Shown: positions 44,940 to 56,377, counted from the stretch's first letter. The stretch is DNA of 64,000 nucleotides from Lactifluus volemus (GCA_022376515.1 WTXI01000042.1:62001-126000), one strand, 5' to 3'. Notes: generated from the sequence alone by a model not told the origin. Translations and numbers: made by a program.

Positions 44940-46470
44940 ACTGGCTGAGTCTTGAACTTGAACATGGCGAGTCAATGACTCGGAAGAGGGGGGAGGTTGG
45001 GGGAAGGGAAAAAAACGAGAACTTGCCTGCTATTATGATCAAAAAAAAAAACTACAATCATGCAACAAACAATTTACACACGTTCTCACGGTGGCGGTTC
45101 TCCAGAGTAACTCTGGCCAGACCTTCCCTGTCTCATAGCCTCTACGCGCGGTACCGGTCGTGCCGACGAGGAGAATTTCGGCGCGAAACGTGGCGTCGTC
45201 GGGTGAGAATGAGGGGTAAGCACCGCGTGGGTGGATAGGTAATATCGGTGGCGATAAATCCTGACTCTCATCGTCAAAGTCAATATCCAAGTTAGGATCC
45301 GAGTCAGGGGGTGGAGGCATGAGAAAGTGTTTGAGATCGCGTAGGGGAGCTGTGGCTGGATCATGACTGGACGTACGTACGGCGCGAGTAGGTGGCGGAC
45401 GCACTTCGGCGGGAAAAGGCCCAACTTGCCAAGAGTGCGTCTATGAACAGTCTGTGCGCTTGACGACAAGCTCGTTCGTTGCCGAACATGTCACCCTCAT
45501 TGACGATGGGTCATTTTTCGAGCTGCTCATAAGTTCTACGACGAGCGCGGTCGAGCGACTCGGTCATGGCGGTACCCATCTCGGCAAAATGTCTCACTGC
45601 CGAACGTCGCGTGACGTGCGGCGTCGAGCGCATGACAGCGAACCCGCGCGACTCGGGTGTAACGTCGTAAAGCGTTCACATGTGATCCAATACACGCAGT
45701 GCGGCGCTCGGGTTACTCTCGTCGAGTGAGTACATGAAGCGAGTGACTATCGAAACCGGTACCCTTGCTCCTTTGCTGTGAGACGACGTATTCGAAATCG
45801 AATTTGAAGTCTTAAGTGCACGGAGGTAGCCAGCGCGAGTGAGCACTTGGACACCTGCGACGAGGGCGACGAGGTCGAGGTTTTATTAGTAACCTGCGCT
45901 TGCGATATTGCTCCGAAAGGTCGAGCCAGAGGACATATTGCGCGTGGGACCGGCGACGATGTTCTCTGGAGAAAAGGACCGCGCATTACGCGAAAAGGCT
46001 GAGGAGACGGGATGCCCCAAGGGATGCCCAGGCGGAAGCGGATGGGTGATTACTGGGGAAATGGAGAGAATTGCCGGTCTTTACGAATTGAAACTATTCG
46101 GCATCGGCGTCGAATTAGTAGGCGCGCTCGGCGCTTTCGTGTACGGGACGGCTGAGAGAAACTTTGACCTGGCGGTGTTTGGTACAGAAGAGTGCTGTGA
46201 ATAGCACGGCTGAGGGCGGCGGGATTTTTTCCGGAACTTTGATGCAAAGATGCGAAGAAAATTGGGATGTAACGATTTTGGAGAAGGCGAACTAAATGTC
46301 CGTTTTTCGAGGGTAAGAACACGATCATGTGTTAAATCATGTGACAACCAGCTTACAGAAAGACGAGGGGCTTCAGCTAAACCCTGGATGAGATCCAGGG
46401 AGCTGCTCCTGAGGAGGCGGTGTAGAGCGCGTAAACTGGGGCGCAGGTGGCTCTTCAAGCCACTTTTCTT
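44940..46470 (-). pseudogene. PPR-like gene, partial duplicated and decayed copy
   Basis: This segment, including its 3' flank from about 44940, parallels 53860-55740 in the same orientation. A deletion of about 250 bp follows TCATAGCCTCTAC (about 45135), and another of about 90 bp lies near 45585. Many indels follow. The blocks RPPPTRAVRTSSHDPATAPL and LKHFLMPPPPDSDP are still readable near 45300-45400. The copy stops near 46400-46500, close to the left end of the terminal-inverted-repeat element at 46521. No full frame remains. Confidence 0.8.
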
Positions 46471-46520
46471 GCCATTGCTCAATGGCTTGGCGGAATGCGT
46501 ATCATGATTCACGGACTCAG

Positions 46521-48260
46521 CATCAGGAAAACTCGAAATGTATTAACGCCATTAGCGCTTACTTAGACGTCATTAACGCCATTAGCGCATACTTAGACGC
46601 CATTAACCCATGCTTAAACCAGTTAGCTTATTTTGGTTAAGCGGTCCAATTAAGTTAATGAACGGTAAGCACAACTAAGCGATTTTGTTATGATCTAAGT
46701 AAACGCTAAGCAAATTGAAATAAGTTAAGCAAATCGAGGGGCTTTTAATGGTGCTAAGCAGACAGAAACTGTTTAACAAAAGTCACAAAGTTGTGAAAAT
46801 TTCGCTAAGTCGTTCCATGCACCAATCACGTGCATGTGTTGTTTATTCTTGTTGGCACGATGTTGATTTTCGTGCTCACCTTTTTCTGCTGCGTCCTTCC
46901 GTCCCTCCCTCTGTCCCCCTCGGTCACGTCGCCGTCTACTTCAAGTTGTCATGGGCTCTGCTGTCGCCACCACCGCTCCCGTCCGGCACCGCCACACGTC
47001 TCCACGTCCCGCCCCAATGCGTCCCACTGCTGCCTCTGCCTCTGCCTCTGCCTCTGCCACTGCTGCGTCCTCATCTGCCTCCTGCACCTCCACCGCTTTT
47101 GTCTCCTCCGCATCGGCGCATTCTCCTGGACCCACTGGCACTGCAGGGTGGTCCATGGTGTCACGGTGCCTGTGCCGACGCCTTCTGTCCCTCCTCCCCG
47201 GTATGTTGTCATGCTACTTGCCCCGCCCCAATGTATCCTGACTCTTCTTTCGCCTTCTCCGTCTCCGCCTCCTGCTCCTCCTCTGCCTGCTCCGCCTCCA
47301 CCGCCTATGCCGCTTCCTGCACTGCTGGCCTCCCCCGCCTGCACCAGCTCCTGCGCCACCTCCATCCCTTCCGCTGCTGCCTTCACACCTCCTGGGCCTC
47401 CCGCGCCCCCTGCATCTCCCGGGCCTCTTGGGCATCCTGTGCTTCAGGTGCCCCTCGCACCTCTTTCAATACACGAGGATGTCTTCCTGCAGAATGGGTT
47501 GACAAAGTAAGAAAATCATTTATTTCTACAGCCCATTTGAGGTCATGATTGAATCTGTCTTGTAGTGCGGTATTTGTTCCTGAAAAGGACATCCGGACAT
47601 TATCTCTCGCTGCAGACTCGGCCTTCAAACAACTTCGGCGTAGCGGACTCACCTGGAGAATCTCTCTTGGGCCTCAATGGCAAGCTCAAGATTGATGGCT
47701 TTGGCTGGAGTATCTACGCACCGAGAAACCGCTGCACTACTTGTTGTAGCACCCTTGATTACCTCCCACCTGATAACGAGTGCTTTCACTATTTGATGAG
47801 TTGGATGTGAGCGTCCATGCCTCCCGCACCTCCCGCGCCTCCTGCGCTTCCCATGCCTCCCACGCCTCCCGCGCCCTTGTGCCTTCTATGTGCCAGTTTG
47901 AATTATATGGTAGAGCCTCATTTGCCTCTTCTGCATCGCATTAGAGTGCTGGACTTTACCACTATTGCCTTTCCTTGTTTTGATGCCTTTTATTAAACCT
48001 GCTTAAATGGTTTATTAGCCCATTCTTAGTGTTTGTTAAACTTGCTTAACGCAATTAAACTGCTTAATGCAATTGCGTTAAGCAGGTTTAATGGGAAGGA
48101 TCTGATTAAACCAATAAATATGTGCTTGTGTCAATAAAGTTTTAATTAAAAAGCTGTTCCTCTAAATCTTATTAAAACCTTATTAAAACAAACTTGAACG
48201 TCTTTTAAGTCGTTTTAATGAGTGTTAAGCAAGTTCAATGAAATTCGACTTTTCCTGATG
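46521..48260. mobile_element. Candidate non-autonomous DNA transposon with 17-bp terminal inverted repeats
   Basis: The left end CATCAGGAAAACTCGAA (46521-46537) and the reverse complement of the right end CATCAGGAAAAGTCGAA (48244-48260) differ at one base. About 230 bp inside each end the DNA is AT-rich and packed with TTAAGC/GCTTAA-type motifs, including a short tandem CATTAACGCCATTAGCGC array (46543-46610). The middle is pyrimidine-rich, with CTCCCGCGCCTCC-type repetition. No transposase is seen. I could not identify a target-site duplication (left flank GGACTCAG, right flank AGGGGTGA), so the superfamily is undetermined. Confidence 0.65.
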
Positions 48261-48324
48261 AGGGGTGAGAGATCTCGAGTCAGGGCTCATCGCAACTGGT
48301 AAAGCCCTGTTATCCACGACTGTT

Positions 48325-48460
48325 GGCATTCAATGGAAATCACCCTCTTCTCAACATTTCCCGGGTTTCAATACGAATCGGTGAACATCTACTTTACACT
48401 TTACAATTGAAAACTCTCGATGATCTGTGCATAACAAGGATCCACAAATTGAGAACATTA
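48325..48460. repeat. Copy of the Crinkler-like gene's 3' flank (partner at 50018-50155)
   Basis: The shared blocks TCAATGGAAATCAC, CTCTTCTCAACAT, GAACATCTACTT and GCATAACAAGG occur in the same order and orientation. In the partner they lie directly downstream of the NTPase-nuclease stop codon. It may mark where another copy of that gene once stood. Confidence 0.65.
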
Positions 48461-48914
48461 CCCCAATTCTTTCCCTCGGCCTGAGGGTGTCGTCGGATAC
48501 CATTCTTGCAGACATTGGAGGTTGCAAGTTACTTGTAAGTTACATCAACATACAGCTTCACGGATAGGATGGCAAAGGGCGAAAGAGCACTGGCCCAGAC
48601 GACGCGTCACGTGTAGTATCTGACTGCGTACAATTGCAAGCCACAACAGGTTGTCTTCGTGCTCATCTCCGCGCCGCAAGTTCATCATCATGGAAGTATT
48701 TCAAAAAGCTACTATGATTCTTAATATTGTTTGTTTTCCTTAGATTACTTCTACTATTATTGTCTTAGCAGTCCGATGTTTACAGTAACATTCCAGCCTG
48801 ACTGCCACAATACACCATTATCGTTATGGGTTAAAACCATCTGCAATCGAGCCCCAAACAGAACAGCACTAATACTCAATAATGTAGTTTACAAATAGCA
48901 ATGCTATCAGATGG

Positions 48915-49805
48915 TTAAATACCCACAATCGACTTAAACGCTTGATAGCACCTCAAAATCTCGCGCCTGCTGTCTAGAGGTCGCATGCCTTCGCTAAGGC
49001 GACGGGCAGTTGGTGGGTAACAATACGTCACCAGGGTTTCCTCTGGGGGATAGGTCCCATGGCGAATATGAGTCGACAGAGTCTCGGTGACAGGAATCTT
49101 GAAGAAAACGGGCGACGATCCGACCATGACGATGCCAGGCATGACCTGAGGGAAAACAAGCCATCAGAGAAGAATTAACAAGCTCGAAAAAACAACTCAC
49201 CTTTTCCGCCAAAGGAGGGAGTCCAAATGCATCCCTTTGGGAATTATTCCCGTTGAAGGCCGCGACTGCCTCCGCTACGAGCTGAGCCGGCGCATTACCG
49301 GACTCCATGTTCTCCAAGCTCTTGTCCTCCTGAACAACGAGAAGAAAATCCTTCCGAGAGCGATCAAAAAGACAAATATCGGGTTTGGTGCATATGGTTT
49401 CGCCGCAAACGAACAACTGAGTTTCAGCACGGGTCCGTGCAACCCGCTCTCGATGAGTATAACCCAGGACCTTGAAAAGCTCGACGGTAAAATCAACCAC
49501 GGCAGTTTCACCCCTTTGCGGGGTCGTGGCAATGTCGAGCAAAGCGACTAGTGTTGCAAAGCGATCCTGTTGCATGTGGCTGGCATCAGAAATGTTTAAC
49601 AGCTCCTCGTCGACTGAGGGCGGTGGCAACTCCTGTGACGTGAAAAGTCGTTAGTCTTTCCAACGGCTACATATCGCAAATCGTCACCTACCTGTAAGCC
49701 AAAGAATGGAAGTGGTTTCACCTTGTTAAGGGTGATATTATACGACTCCAAGTCATTGAGAGTCCAGTCATTGCCAGACTTGGCGGAACGAATGAGGTTG
49801 GCCAT
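48915..49805 (-). CDS. PD-(D/E)XK-like family protein, intact copy
   Basis: Three exons join in phase: 49692-49805 (MANLIRSAKSGNDWTLNDLE), 49201-49632 and 48915-49145, giving about 258 residues. The central exon carries RERVARTRAETQLFVCGE, then KPDICLFDRS and LLVVQEDK. This is a PD...ExK spacing with hydrophobic beta strands, as in PD-(D/E)XK nucleases. The last exon has MPGIVMVGSSPVFFKIPVTE and SRREILRCYQAFKSIVGI. The family is abundant and poorly characterised in agaricomycetes. The nuclease assignment is my inference from the motif. All splice sites are canonical and no frame break is visible, unlike the other two copies in the window. Confidence 0.75.
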
Positions 49806-50163
49806 GACGATAGAGGAGTTAACTCACTTGTTCACTCCTGTGTGACTACTTTATACCGACGTGGGTGGGTCTGATGTCATTTTTTGGGATAGAGAGTGGT
49901 AGCAAAAAATGACATCATCCCCAATGGCACGTGCTGATAGTGGTCTCAGTTATGTTCCCACGCTTCGGAGAACCCCGGCTATCACCCAGACATCCCGACG
50001 TGGGCATCTATTGACTCAATGGAAATCACACTCTTCTCAACATTGCTCGGGTTTTAATACAAATTGTTGAACATCTACTTCACACTATACAAAGTATAGC
50101 CGTTCGCTACTCTCGGTGGTCCATGCATAACAAGGGTCACACAAATCGAGAACATTCGGTGGC
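49806..50163. other. Short intergenic region
   Basis: This is the promoter side of the PD-(D/E)XK-like gene and the 3' side of the Crinkler-like gene. It includes an imperfect direct repetition around AAAAAATGACATCAT (about 49875-49920) and the 50018-50155 repeat copy. Confidence 0.4.
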
Positions 50164-53100
50164 TCAGGATGCGTCAACTCGTGCAGGGATGTGACTGTGA
50201 TTGTGTTCGTCTTCCATATCCGCCAGCGGCTCCAACCTCCGTCTCAGACCTCCTCTCGCACACTTCGTTGGGTTGTCCTGATATGGATCCCTGATCTCAT
50301 TCAATTCGAATGCATCATGAGGTTTCAGCGAGCGAGTCAACAGCTTTTTGTATGACTTCACATCCGCGTCAATCCCATTGAATGTCTTCGCCGACAGCCC
50401 CGCGCACCATATATCGTACCCAGTAAACCGTTCGCCGTGATCTCTGCTCTCGGGAACCGGGGTGAATGAAACACCGGGTCCAACAGAGGCGAGCGCAAAC
50501 ACCATTCGAATCACGGGAAGTGGCGTGTCCCCATCATAAAACAGGTCGACTTCGAATGGGTCCATCGCATCAAACAATGGCATCTTGATATCTTTCTTGA
50601 AAGCCCTGTCGTTCTTGACTTGCACAAGGATCGCCGTCACATTACGAGGTGAAAGGTTTCTATTTGGGTCACATATTGGTAGTACAATGTCCACGCCACG
50701 TTGATTGTTCGCGCACATGACCATTGCGCCCCTCGTGATGAACTTCCAGAGAGACCGGATATTGATCATGTCGGTATTTCTGATCCGGATGACATGGTTG
50801 AACCACATCTCATAGCCCTTGAATATTTCTTCGAATGTGCGGGTGTCGTTGACGTGCTGCGAGTGAGGCGGCGGGGAATTTTGTAACACCTTGTAATCGT
50901 CGTCTGGAAGCAGCGCCTCCATGAAGTTGGTGACGGATACCGATCTCGATGTGACCGACGACGCATCACGCGCCCGCATTATAAGGAGTGCCGCAACTAG
51001 TTCTCCACGCATGCCACGATCAATGCAATTCAGATCGAAATTGTCCGCTAGGAGGCGAACAGTGCTCTCCTGTGTGAAGTCCAGAATGTCACGGGCGGCC
51101 TCGGCCAGAAGTGGTTCCGATCCAGCGACGGTGATCAAGGTTTCGAATCCCGTACTGGCCGAAACGCAGAGTCGCAGATGACATCGAATTTGCTCACGGG
51201 CCACGCTACGAGCATCTCCATTCGCGAGATCGAACTCCAATGCGAAGCGAACTGACAGACAAGCCAAACCGCCTGGCCCAAACTTGTCTTGGCCATTGAG
51301 CTCATGGCGGGCATTTAGTAGTTTCAGCCTGGCAAAGTGTATAATCTCGTATTTTTCATGCTCTTTCATGGCATCATACAGAGAGCCAAATCTATCAGAA
51401 TTAGAAAGTGGTTAGACTCTTTGAAACAGTGGCCATGACGGCCAGTGGAGGTGGACATACAGTGGACGGCCCAAGTGAGATATCCAATCTGTCTGTACAA
51501 CTCGAGATAACATGATATCGTCTTCCATTGCAGGGTATGCGAGAGCATCAAAACTGATCTCGGATATAGGTTGTAGAGGCGGAAGATCTAGAGGCATGGC
51601 CCGACGAGAAGGGTTAGACTGTTTCACCGGGGAGTATGAAAGAACCTTACCGGCTGTCGAAAGAAAGAGAGAGAATATAGGGAGGTAGTTGATTTTGTTC
51701 AGAACTCGACGGAGTTCCGAGAACACAGTCCAAGTTGAATATTTTGGAGTATCTGTGAGTGTGTGTGACTCGTCGAAAGAAAGAATGACAAGCGGGTGCC
51801 GTGGCCCTGTGGCTGGGTTGAGCAATTTTTTCGGGTCGACGAACCGTGAGAGCTTCGATCCTGCTTCTTCTACTCCCTCGTTTTTATATTTATATGGAGA
51901 AGGGAAACTATATTTCGTTGGTTCTTGCACGCATTCACTCGCGAACTTCAAAACAACCTGAGGTCATCCTCTGAAATTGTAAGGAGACAAGAAAGCATAC
52001 CTTGGTGGCAATCTCAATTACCTCGTTGAAGAATCCTTGACGATATTGATTCGGACCTTCGAATGACTGACCTGTTGTCATGCGGTCACGGAAGACAACG
52101 GCTAGCATTCTTTGGCGCTCCTTGACAAGCAACGCTTGCTCATCCCATTCTGCCTTAGACAGATCTTGGATGTCCCTATCAGAGAGGGTCGGTAATGGAG
52201 TGGGGCCTGCAGCATCGTTGGCACATGACCCAAAAATAAACTAAACTACGGTCTGAGAATACTCACCATGCCACTCTACCGCGATATTCTCCAAATGTTT
52301 GTAGGTGACGGTCAAGAGCGAAAAAACGAATCCATGGAGCCTCCGTGTAACCGCGACCTGACCACCCATAATTGAGGTCAACCAGGTACGCAGGGCCACA
52401 TCAGGAGGGGGGAACCCTGTTCAAGAGTTAGATTATAAGCAAACTGAACGGAAGGAGAGGCGAGCGAAATATGGTACCTCGCGATCCCTCTCCGCGAATG
52501 CACATGGGTACCGTGATAACGGTTCTCGCGACTTGATCTGCAGCGCGAGACTTGCCCGTCCCAGAGGAGTTGAAAATGCCGAAATCCTTTGCATAGGTCA
52601 TTCTTTGCCTGTCGAGGTGAGTCGAGATTGTCTTGATGAGGACATCTGCAGCATTTCCCCGGAAAGGGATATTCCAGGCCTTTACTGTAGTTGTCACAAC
52701 AATACGTGACCAAAATCAAGTCGAGTGGATTCGAGTTTATGCGCACCATTTTCACATGGTTCGTATACGGGTGTGCGTCGCGAGACTGATGGTTTCGCCT
52801 TCACAAACACGTCTGTACGGATAGCATAAAGAGAGGGCTGGTCGTCAAAGGAGGAGATATACCATTGTGTAAGAAATCACGCCAGGAGTTTCTCCTCACA
52901 GAATCTCTTGCTAGCTCGAGAAACGTTTCTTCCCCGTATCGCTGGACATTGGAATTGTATTCTTGTTGACTCGCGATGGATTCGCTGATTTTTGGATAGT
53001 GAGAGAATGTGGTATTGACGACTTGCCAAATTAAATCTAGAATCAAATCGTCTGGGAGCTTGACATCAGATCGATCATTGTCCACTAGCGGCTGAAGGAT

Positions 53101-53223
53101 TTTGGACGCCTATCGAATGGCTTGGTCAGGTATATCAAGCTTAAGTGGCTGTACTGAAGGAGCATGTTCCAGTTTGACAGAGGGATCAGAGACCGCCGGC
53201 GGGTCATGGGCCTGAGCTTCCAT
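50164..53223 (-). CDS. Crinkler-like P-loop NTPase fused to a REase-fold domain
   Basis: Exons run from an ATG at 53223 (MEAQAHDPPAVSDPSVKLEH) to the stop at 50164. The P-loop exon reads RMTYAKDFGIFNSSGTGKSR (about 52570), Walker A GTGKS, with FNSSGTGKSR typical of Crinkler-type NTPases. Walker B is LVILSFDESHTL (about 51770). The SEISFDALAYP and ISHLGRPL blocks follow. The last long exon (50164-51369) ends in a domain with RGVDIVLPI and, after about 20 residues, TAILVQVKN: the D...QxK arrangement of restriction-endonuclease-like folds (about 50690-50615). NTPase-plus-REase architecture is described for Crinkler effectors and related mobile elements. Early in the gene an in-frame TAG (about 53109) requires a 45-nt intron (GTACAG...GATAG) or a later start at 53085. 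The function is unknown. Confidence 0.75.
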
Positions 53224-53930
53224 AATCGACTGACTGTTCAGACAAAGGAAACGTTCCATTGTTCGTGATCAAGTTGATATCGGTTGCGGGAATTGCCGCT
53301 GTTCTCCCAGTCACGAGTTGGGCGCGTTGCACTATAACCGATGGAACTTGGGTACCTGAGTACTGAGTACTGAATATAGTACTGAATACCCACACAGATC
53401 TGGGCACTCACCGGAAGTTCAGAGTGGCAGGCTCATCAAGAAATTGTGCAAAAAAAAAACATTGTCTTTCTCTCTTTCACTTTCAAGTTGGGCTTCCCCG
53501 ATCCCAGCCTTGAGATCTTGAGAGGTGGTGTGGTTCATGTAGGTATGGTTGCAACAGAGAACCATATTTATGGACCGATCCCAGCTGAATCATGGTTGAT
53601 TTCTTTTCTGGATTCCTTTCAGTCATGTGACATCTTCATGCTGTAGGGCTCGGGCCTACCACTACTCGTATCAACTGGATTGCAGGTTTCAAATGAGTAC
53701 CCGGCTTGATCTCTCGAACTTTGTGTGCACGGCGCCGTGCACAAAATTGAGCTTCAATACACAAATTACACACGGTTAGACGTTACAGGCGGTTTTTTAA
53801 GTTTTGTGATGATGTAGATGTAGAACTTGAAGCGACACCTGCACGGTGCACTGCTGCTGAACTTGAATATGGCGAGTCAATTTCCACTCGAAAAGGGGAA
53901 TCATGCCAAAAAAAACAATTACACACGTTT
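53224..53930. other. Intergenic region with a trace of an NLR 3' end
   Basis: It includes the Crinkler-like gene's promoter and, at about 53680-53745, a stretch close to the end of the NACHT-WD40 gene (GATTGCAGGTTTCAAATGAG, then CCCGGCTTGATCTCTCGAA versus GATTTCAGGTAAATACGAG, then CACGGCTTGATCTATCGAA). No gene is intact here. GTGCACGGCGCCGTGCAC at 53730-53747 is a perfect 18-bp palindrome. Confidence 0.5.
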
Positions 53931-56270
53931 TCACGGCGGCGATTCTCCAGAGTAACTCTGACCAGACCTTCCCTGTCTCATAGCCTCTACCCTCCTCACC
54001 GCCTCTCCCACCTCCTTCTCATCCGGCAAATTTCCAACTCCAACCCACTCTTCCAACCACCTCACAAAAGTCACATACTCCCCACCACCACCACCACCAC
54101 CACGACTATTTTGAAAACGCTCGAGCAAGGGCGACGATCTACTCATTTCCGCCCAAAAGACGAGCGCATAGGCGAGCGTGCGCGTACGTGGCGTGAGTCC
54201 CAAAGCCCGCATCCATGCCAAGATCAGTGGGATTTCGGTAGGCGCCGTACCGGTCGTGCCGACGAGGAGAATTTCGGCGCGAAACGTGGCGTCGTCGGGT
54301 GAGAATGAGGGGTAAGCACCGCGTAGGTGGATGGGTAATGTCGGTGGCGATAAATCCTGACTCTCATCGTCGAAGTCGATATCCAATTTAGGATCCGAGT
54401 CAGGGGGTGGAGGCATGAGAAAGTGTTTGAGATCGCGTAGGGGAGCTGTGGCTGGATCATGACTGGACGTACGTACGGCGCGAGTAGGTGGCGGACGGAC
54501 TTCGGCGAGCAAAGGCCAACTTGCCAAGAGCGCTTCTTTAAACAGCCTGTGGGCCCGACGACAGGCCCGTTCGTTGCCCCACATGTCACCCTTGTTGACG
54601 ACGAGTGATTGTTCGAGCTGCTCATAAGTTCTACGACGAGCGCGGTCGAGCGACTCGGTCACGGCGGTAGCCAACTCGGCAGGCTCGTCATCGTGGTCGC
54701 GGTGGTGGGACAGGAATGGTAATCGCCATCGGAAGGGGAATTTGGAGAATCCGAGCTCTTGTAGCGCACCTTTAAATGTCTCACCGCCGAGCGTCGCGTG
54801 ACGTGCGGCGTCGAGCATGACAGTGAACGCGCGCGCATCGGGTGTAACATTGTAGAGCGTTCCCATGTGATCCCATACACGCAGTGCGGCACTCGGGTTA
54901 CTCTCGTCGAGTGCGCGCATGAAGTGAGTGACTATCGAAACCGGTACCCTCGGTCTCTTTGGCTTCGGCTTTCTCAATATGTGGCGGTGGGTGGCTCCTT
55001 TGCTGGGAGACGACGGATTCGCATTCGAATTTGCAAGGTCGTCGATGAGAGCAAGCGCGCGGACGGGGTGGCCAGCGCGAGTGAGCACTTGGACGCCTAC
55101 GCCGAGGGCGACGAGGTCGAGGTGTAACCTGAGACTCCGATACTGCTCCCAAAGGTCGAGCGCAAGGGCATATGCTCCCTTGAGGAGAAGGCCGCGGAGA
55201 ACGATGGTGTAGGAAAGAGTGGTGTGCGTGCGGAATGGAAAGGATTGCGCGTGGGACCAGTCGAAGAAGGCGACGAGGTTCTTTGGAGAAAAGGACCGCG
55301 TACGGGAAAGACTGAGGAGACGTGCGGCCCAGGCGGAAGCGGTGGTGGTGGATCCGTGATTATTGGAAAAACGGAGAGAATGGCCGGTCTTTACGAATTG
55401 AAACCATTCGGCGTCGGCATCGAATTGGGCGCGCTGGGCGTTTTCGTGTACGAGACGGCTGAGATACTTGACAGTATTCTTCGACTCTGGCGGTGTTTGG
55501 TCCATGCTTTGAATAGCACGGGCGTAGGCGGCGGGATTTTTCCCGGAGCTTTGATGAGCAAAGATGCGAAGAAAAGATTGGAGATGAGCATGGCCCGGGA
55601 CGACATTATCGCGGATCATACGTTGATGGAGCTCCTCTGTGAGTTGCATTGGGATATATCGATTCTGGAGAAGGAGACTATATGTCCGTTTTTCGAGGGT
55701 AAGACCACGATCTGACATTGTGTTAAGAAGCAGAGCTGCGAAGCGTGCCATGTGACGACCATCGGCAGGAGAATCAGCATAGGAAGCCAATGCGCGTAAG
55801 AGATGGTTGTAGTGCCAATACTGCTGAGAAATGGGAAGACCAATAAAGAGATTTATGACGCGTTCAAGCTCTGGGAGAACTTTATAAGTAGATAAGAGGT
55901 GAACGAGGAGAATGAGGACAGTTGGGCGGCGTTCGAGAGGGATACTGGGTAGATTGGTGATGATCATGCTGGAAGCCTTTTCTGCATCTGGTTGGGATTT
56001 GACTTTGGAGCAAAGTTTTACTAGTAGCCATGCCGGTGGAGGATTTATTTGATTGAGTGACAAGGTAGATGAACGGGTGAGAGATTCGAGCTGAGCGAGA
56101 GCGGAATCTAGGTTTGGAAGAGCTGTGAGGGAAGACCATTGTGATTGGTAGTCTGAATCTTTTCTTATAGATTGTACAATATGAGATATTCGCTTTTGTA
56201 AAGCTTGACGACGAAAGGACGAAAGACTCAGTCCGAGTCTTACCAAGGTCATTGACCAAGGGAAGGTCAC
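53931..56270 (-). CDS. PPR-like protein, probably mitochondrial
   Basis: One uninterrupted frame of 779 codons. The N-terminus (MTLVRLGLSLSSFRRQALQK) is rich in Arg, Ser and Leu and lacks acidic residues, as in mitochondrial presequences. The body is helical with PPR-like repeats, for example YSLLLQNRYIPMQLTEELHQ, YTIVLRGLLLKGAYALALDL, ALGVGVQVLTRAGHPVRALA and ARAFTVMLDAARH. PPR proteins bind RNA and usually act in organellar RNA processing or translation. No exact orthologue is assigned. The start lies 107 bp from that of the RRM gene on the opposite strand, a short divergent promoter. A decayed partial copy lies at 44940-46470. Confidence 0.75.
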   Translation of the reverse strand: MTFPWSMTLVRLGLSLSSFRRQALQKRISHIVQSIRKDSDYQSQWSSLTALPNLDSALAQLESLTRSSTLSLNQINPPPAWLLVKLCSKVKSQPDAEKASSMIITNLPSIPLERRPTVLILLVHLLSTYKVLPELERVINLFIGLPISQQYWHYNHLLRALASYADSPADGRHMARFAALLLNTMSDRGLTLEKRTYSLLLQNRYIPMQLTEELHQRMIRDNVVPGHAHLQSFLRIFAHQSSGKNPAAYARAIQSMDQTPPESKNTVKYLSRLVHENAQRAQFDADAEWFQFVKTGHSLRFSNNHGSTTTASAWAARLLSLSRTRSFSPKNLVAFFDWSHAQSFPFRTHTTLSYTIVLRGLLLKGAYALALDLWEQYRSLRLHLDLVALGVGVQVLTRAGHPVRALALIDDLANSNANPSSPSKGATHRHILRKPKPKRPRVPVSIVTHFMRALDESNPSAALRVWDHMGTLYNVTPDARAFTVMLDAARHATLGGETFKGALQELGFSKFPFRWRLPFLSHHRDHDDEPAELATAVTESLDRARRRTYEQLEQSLVVNKGDMWGNERACRRAHRLFKEALLASWPLLAEVRPPPTRAVRTSSHDPATAPLRDLKHFLMPPPPDSDPKLDIDFDDESQDLSPPTLPIHLRGAYPSFSPDDATFRAEILLVGTTGTAPTEIPLILAWMRALGLTPRTRTLAYALVFWAEMSRSSPLLERFQNSRGGGGGGGEYVTFVRWLEEWVGVGNLPDEKEVGEAVRRVEAMRQGRSGQSYSGESPP

Positions 56271-56377
56271 GAGTTGATTGAATTGTTTGTTGTTGTGTGT
56301 ATTGAATGACCAAATAATGACAAACTAAATCACTGTAGAAAAAGACTGGGTTGTGATTTCTTTTTTTTTTTCAAGTC

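Noticed and set aside
46748..47548. 266-codon plus-strand ORF rich in Pro, Ser, Ala and Cys, plus overlapping ORFs
   Set aside because: The region is pyrimidine-rich tandem repetition, and all three plus frames are open with equally low-complexity products.
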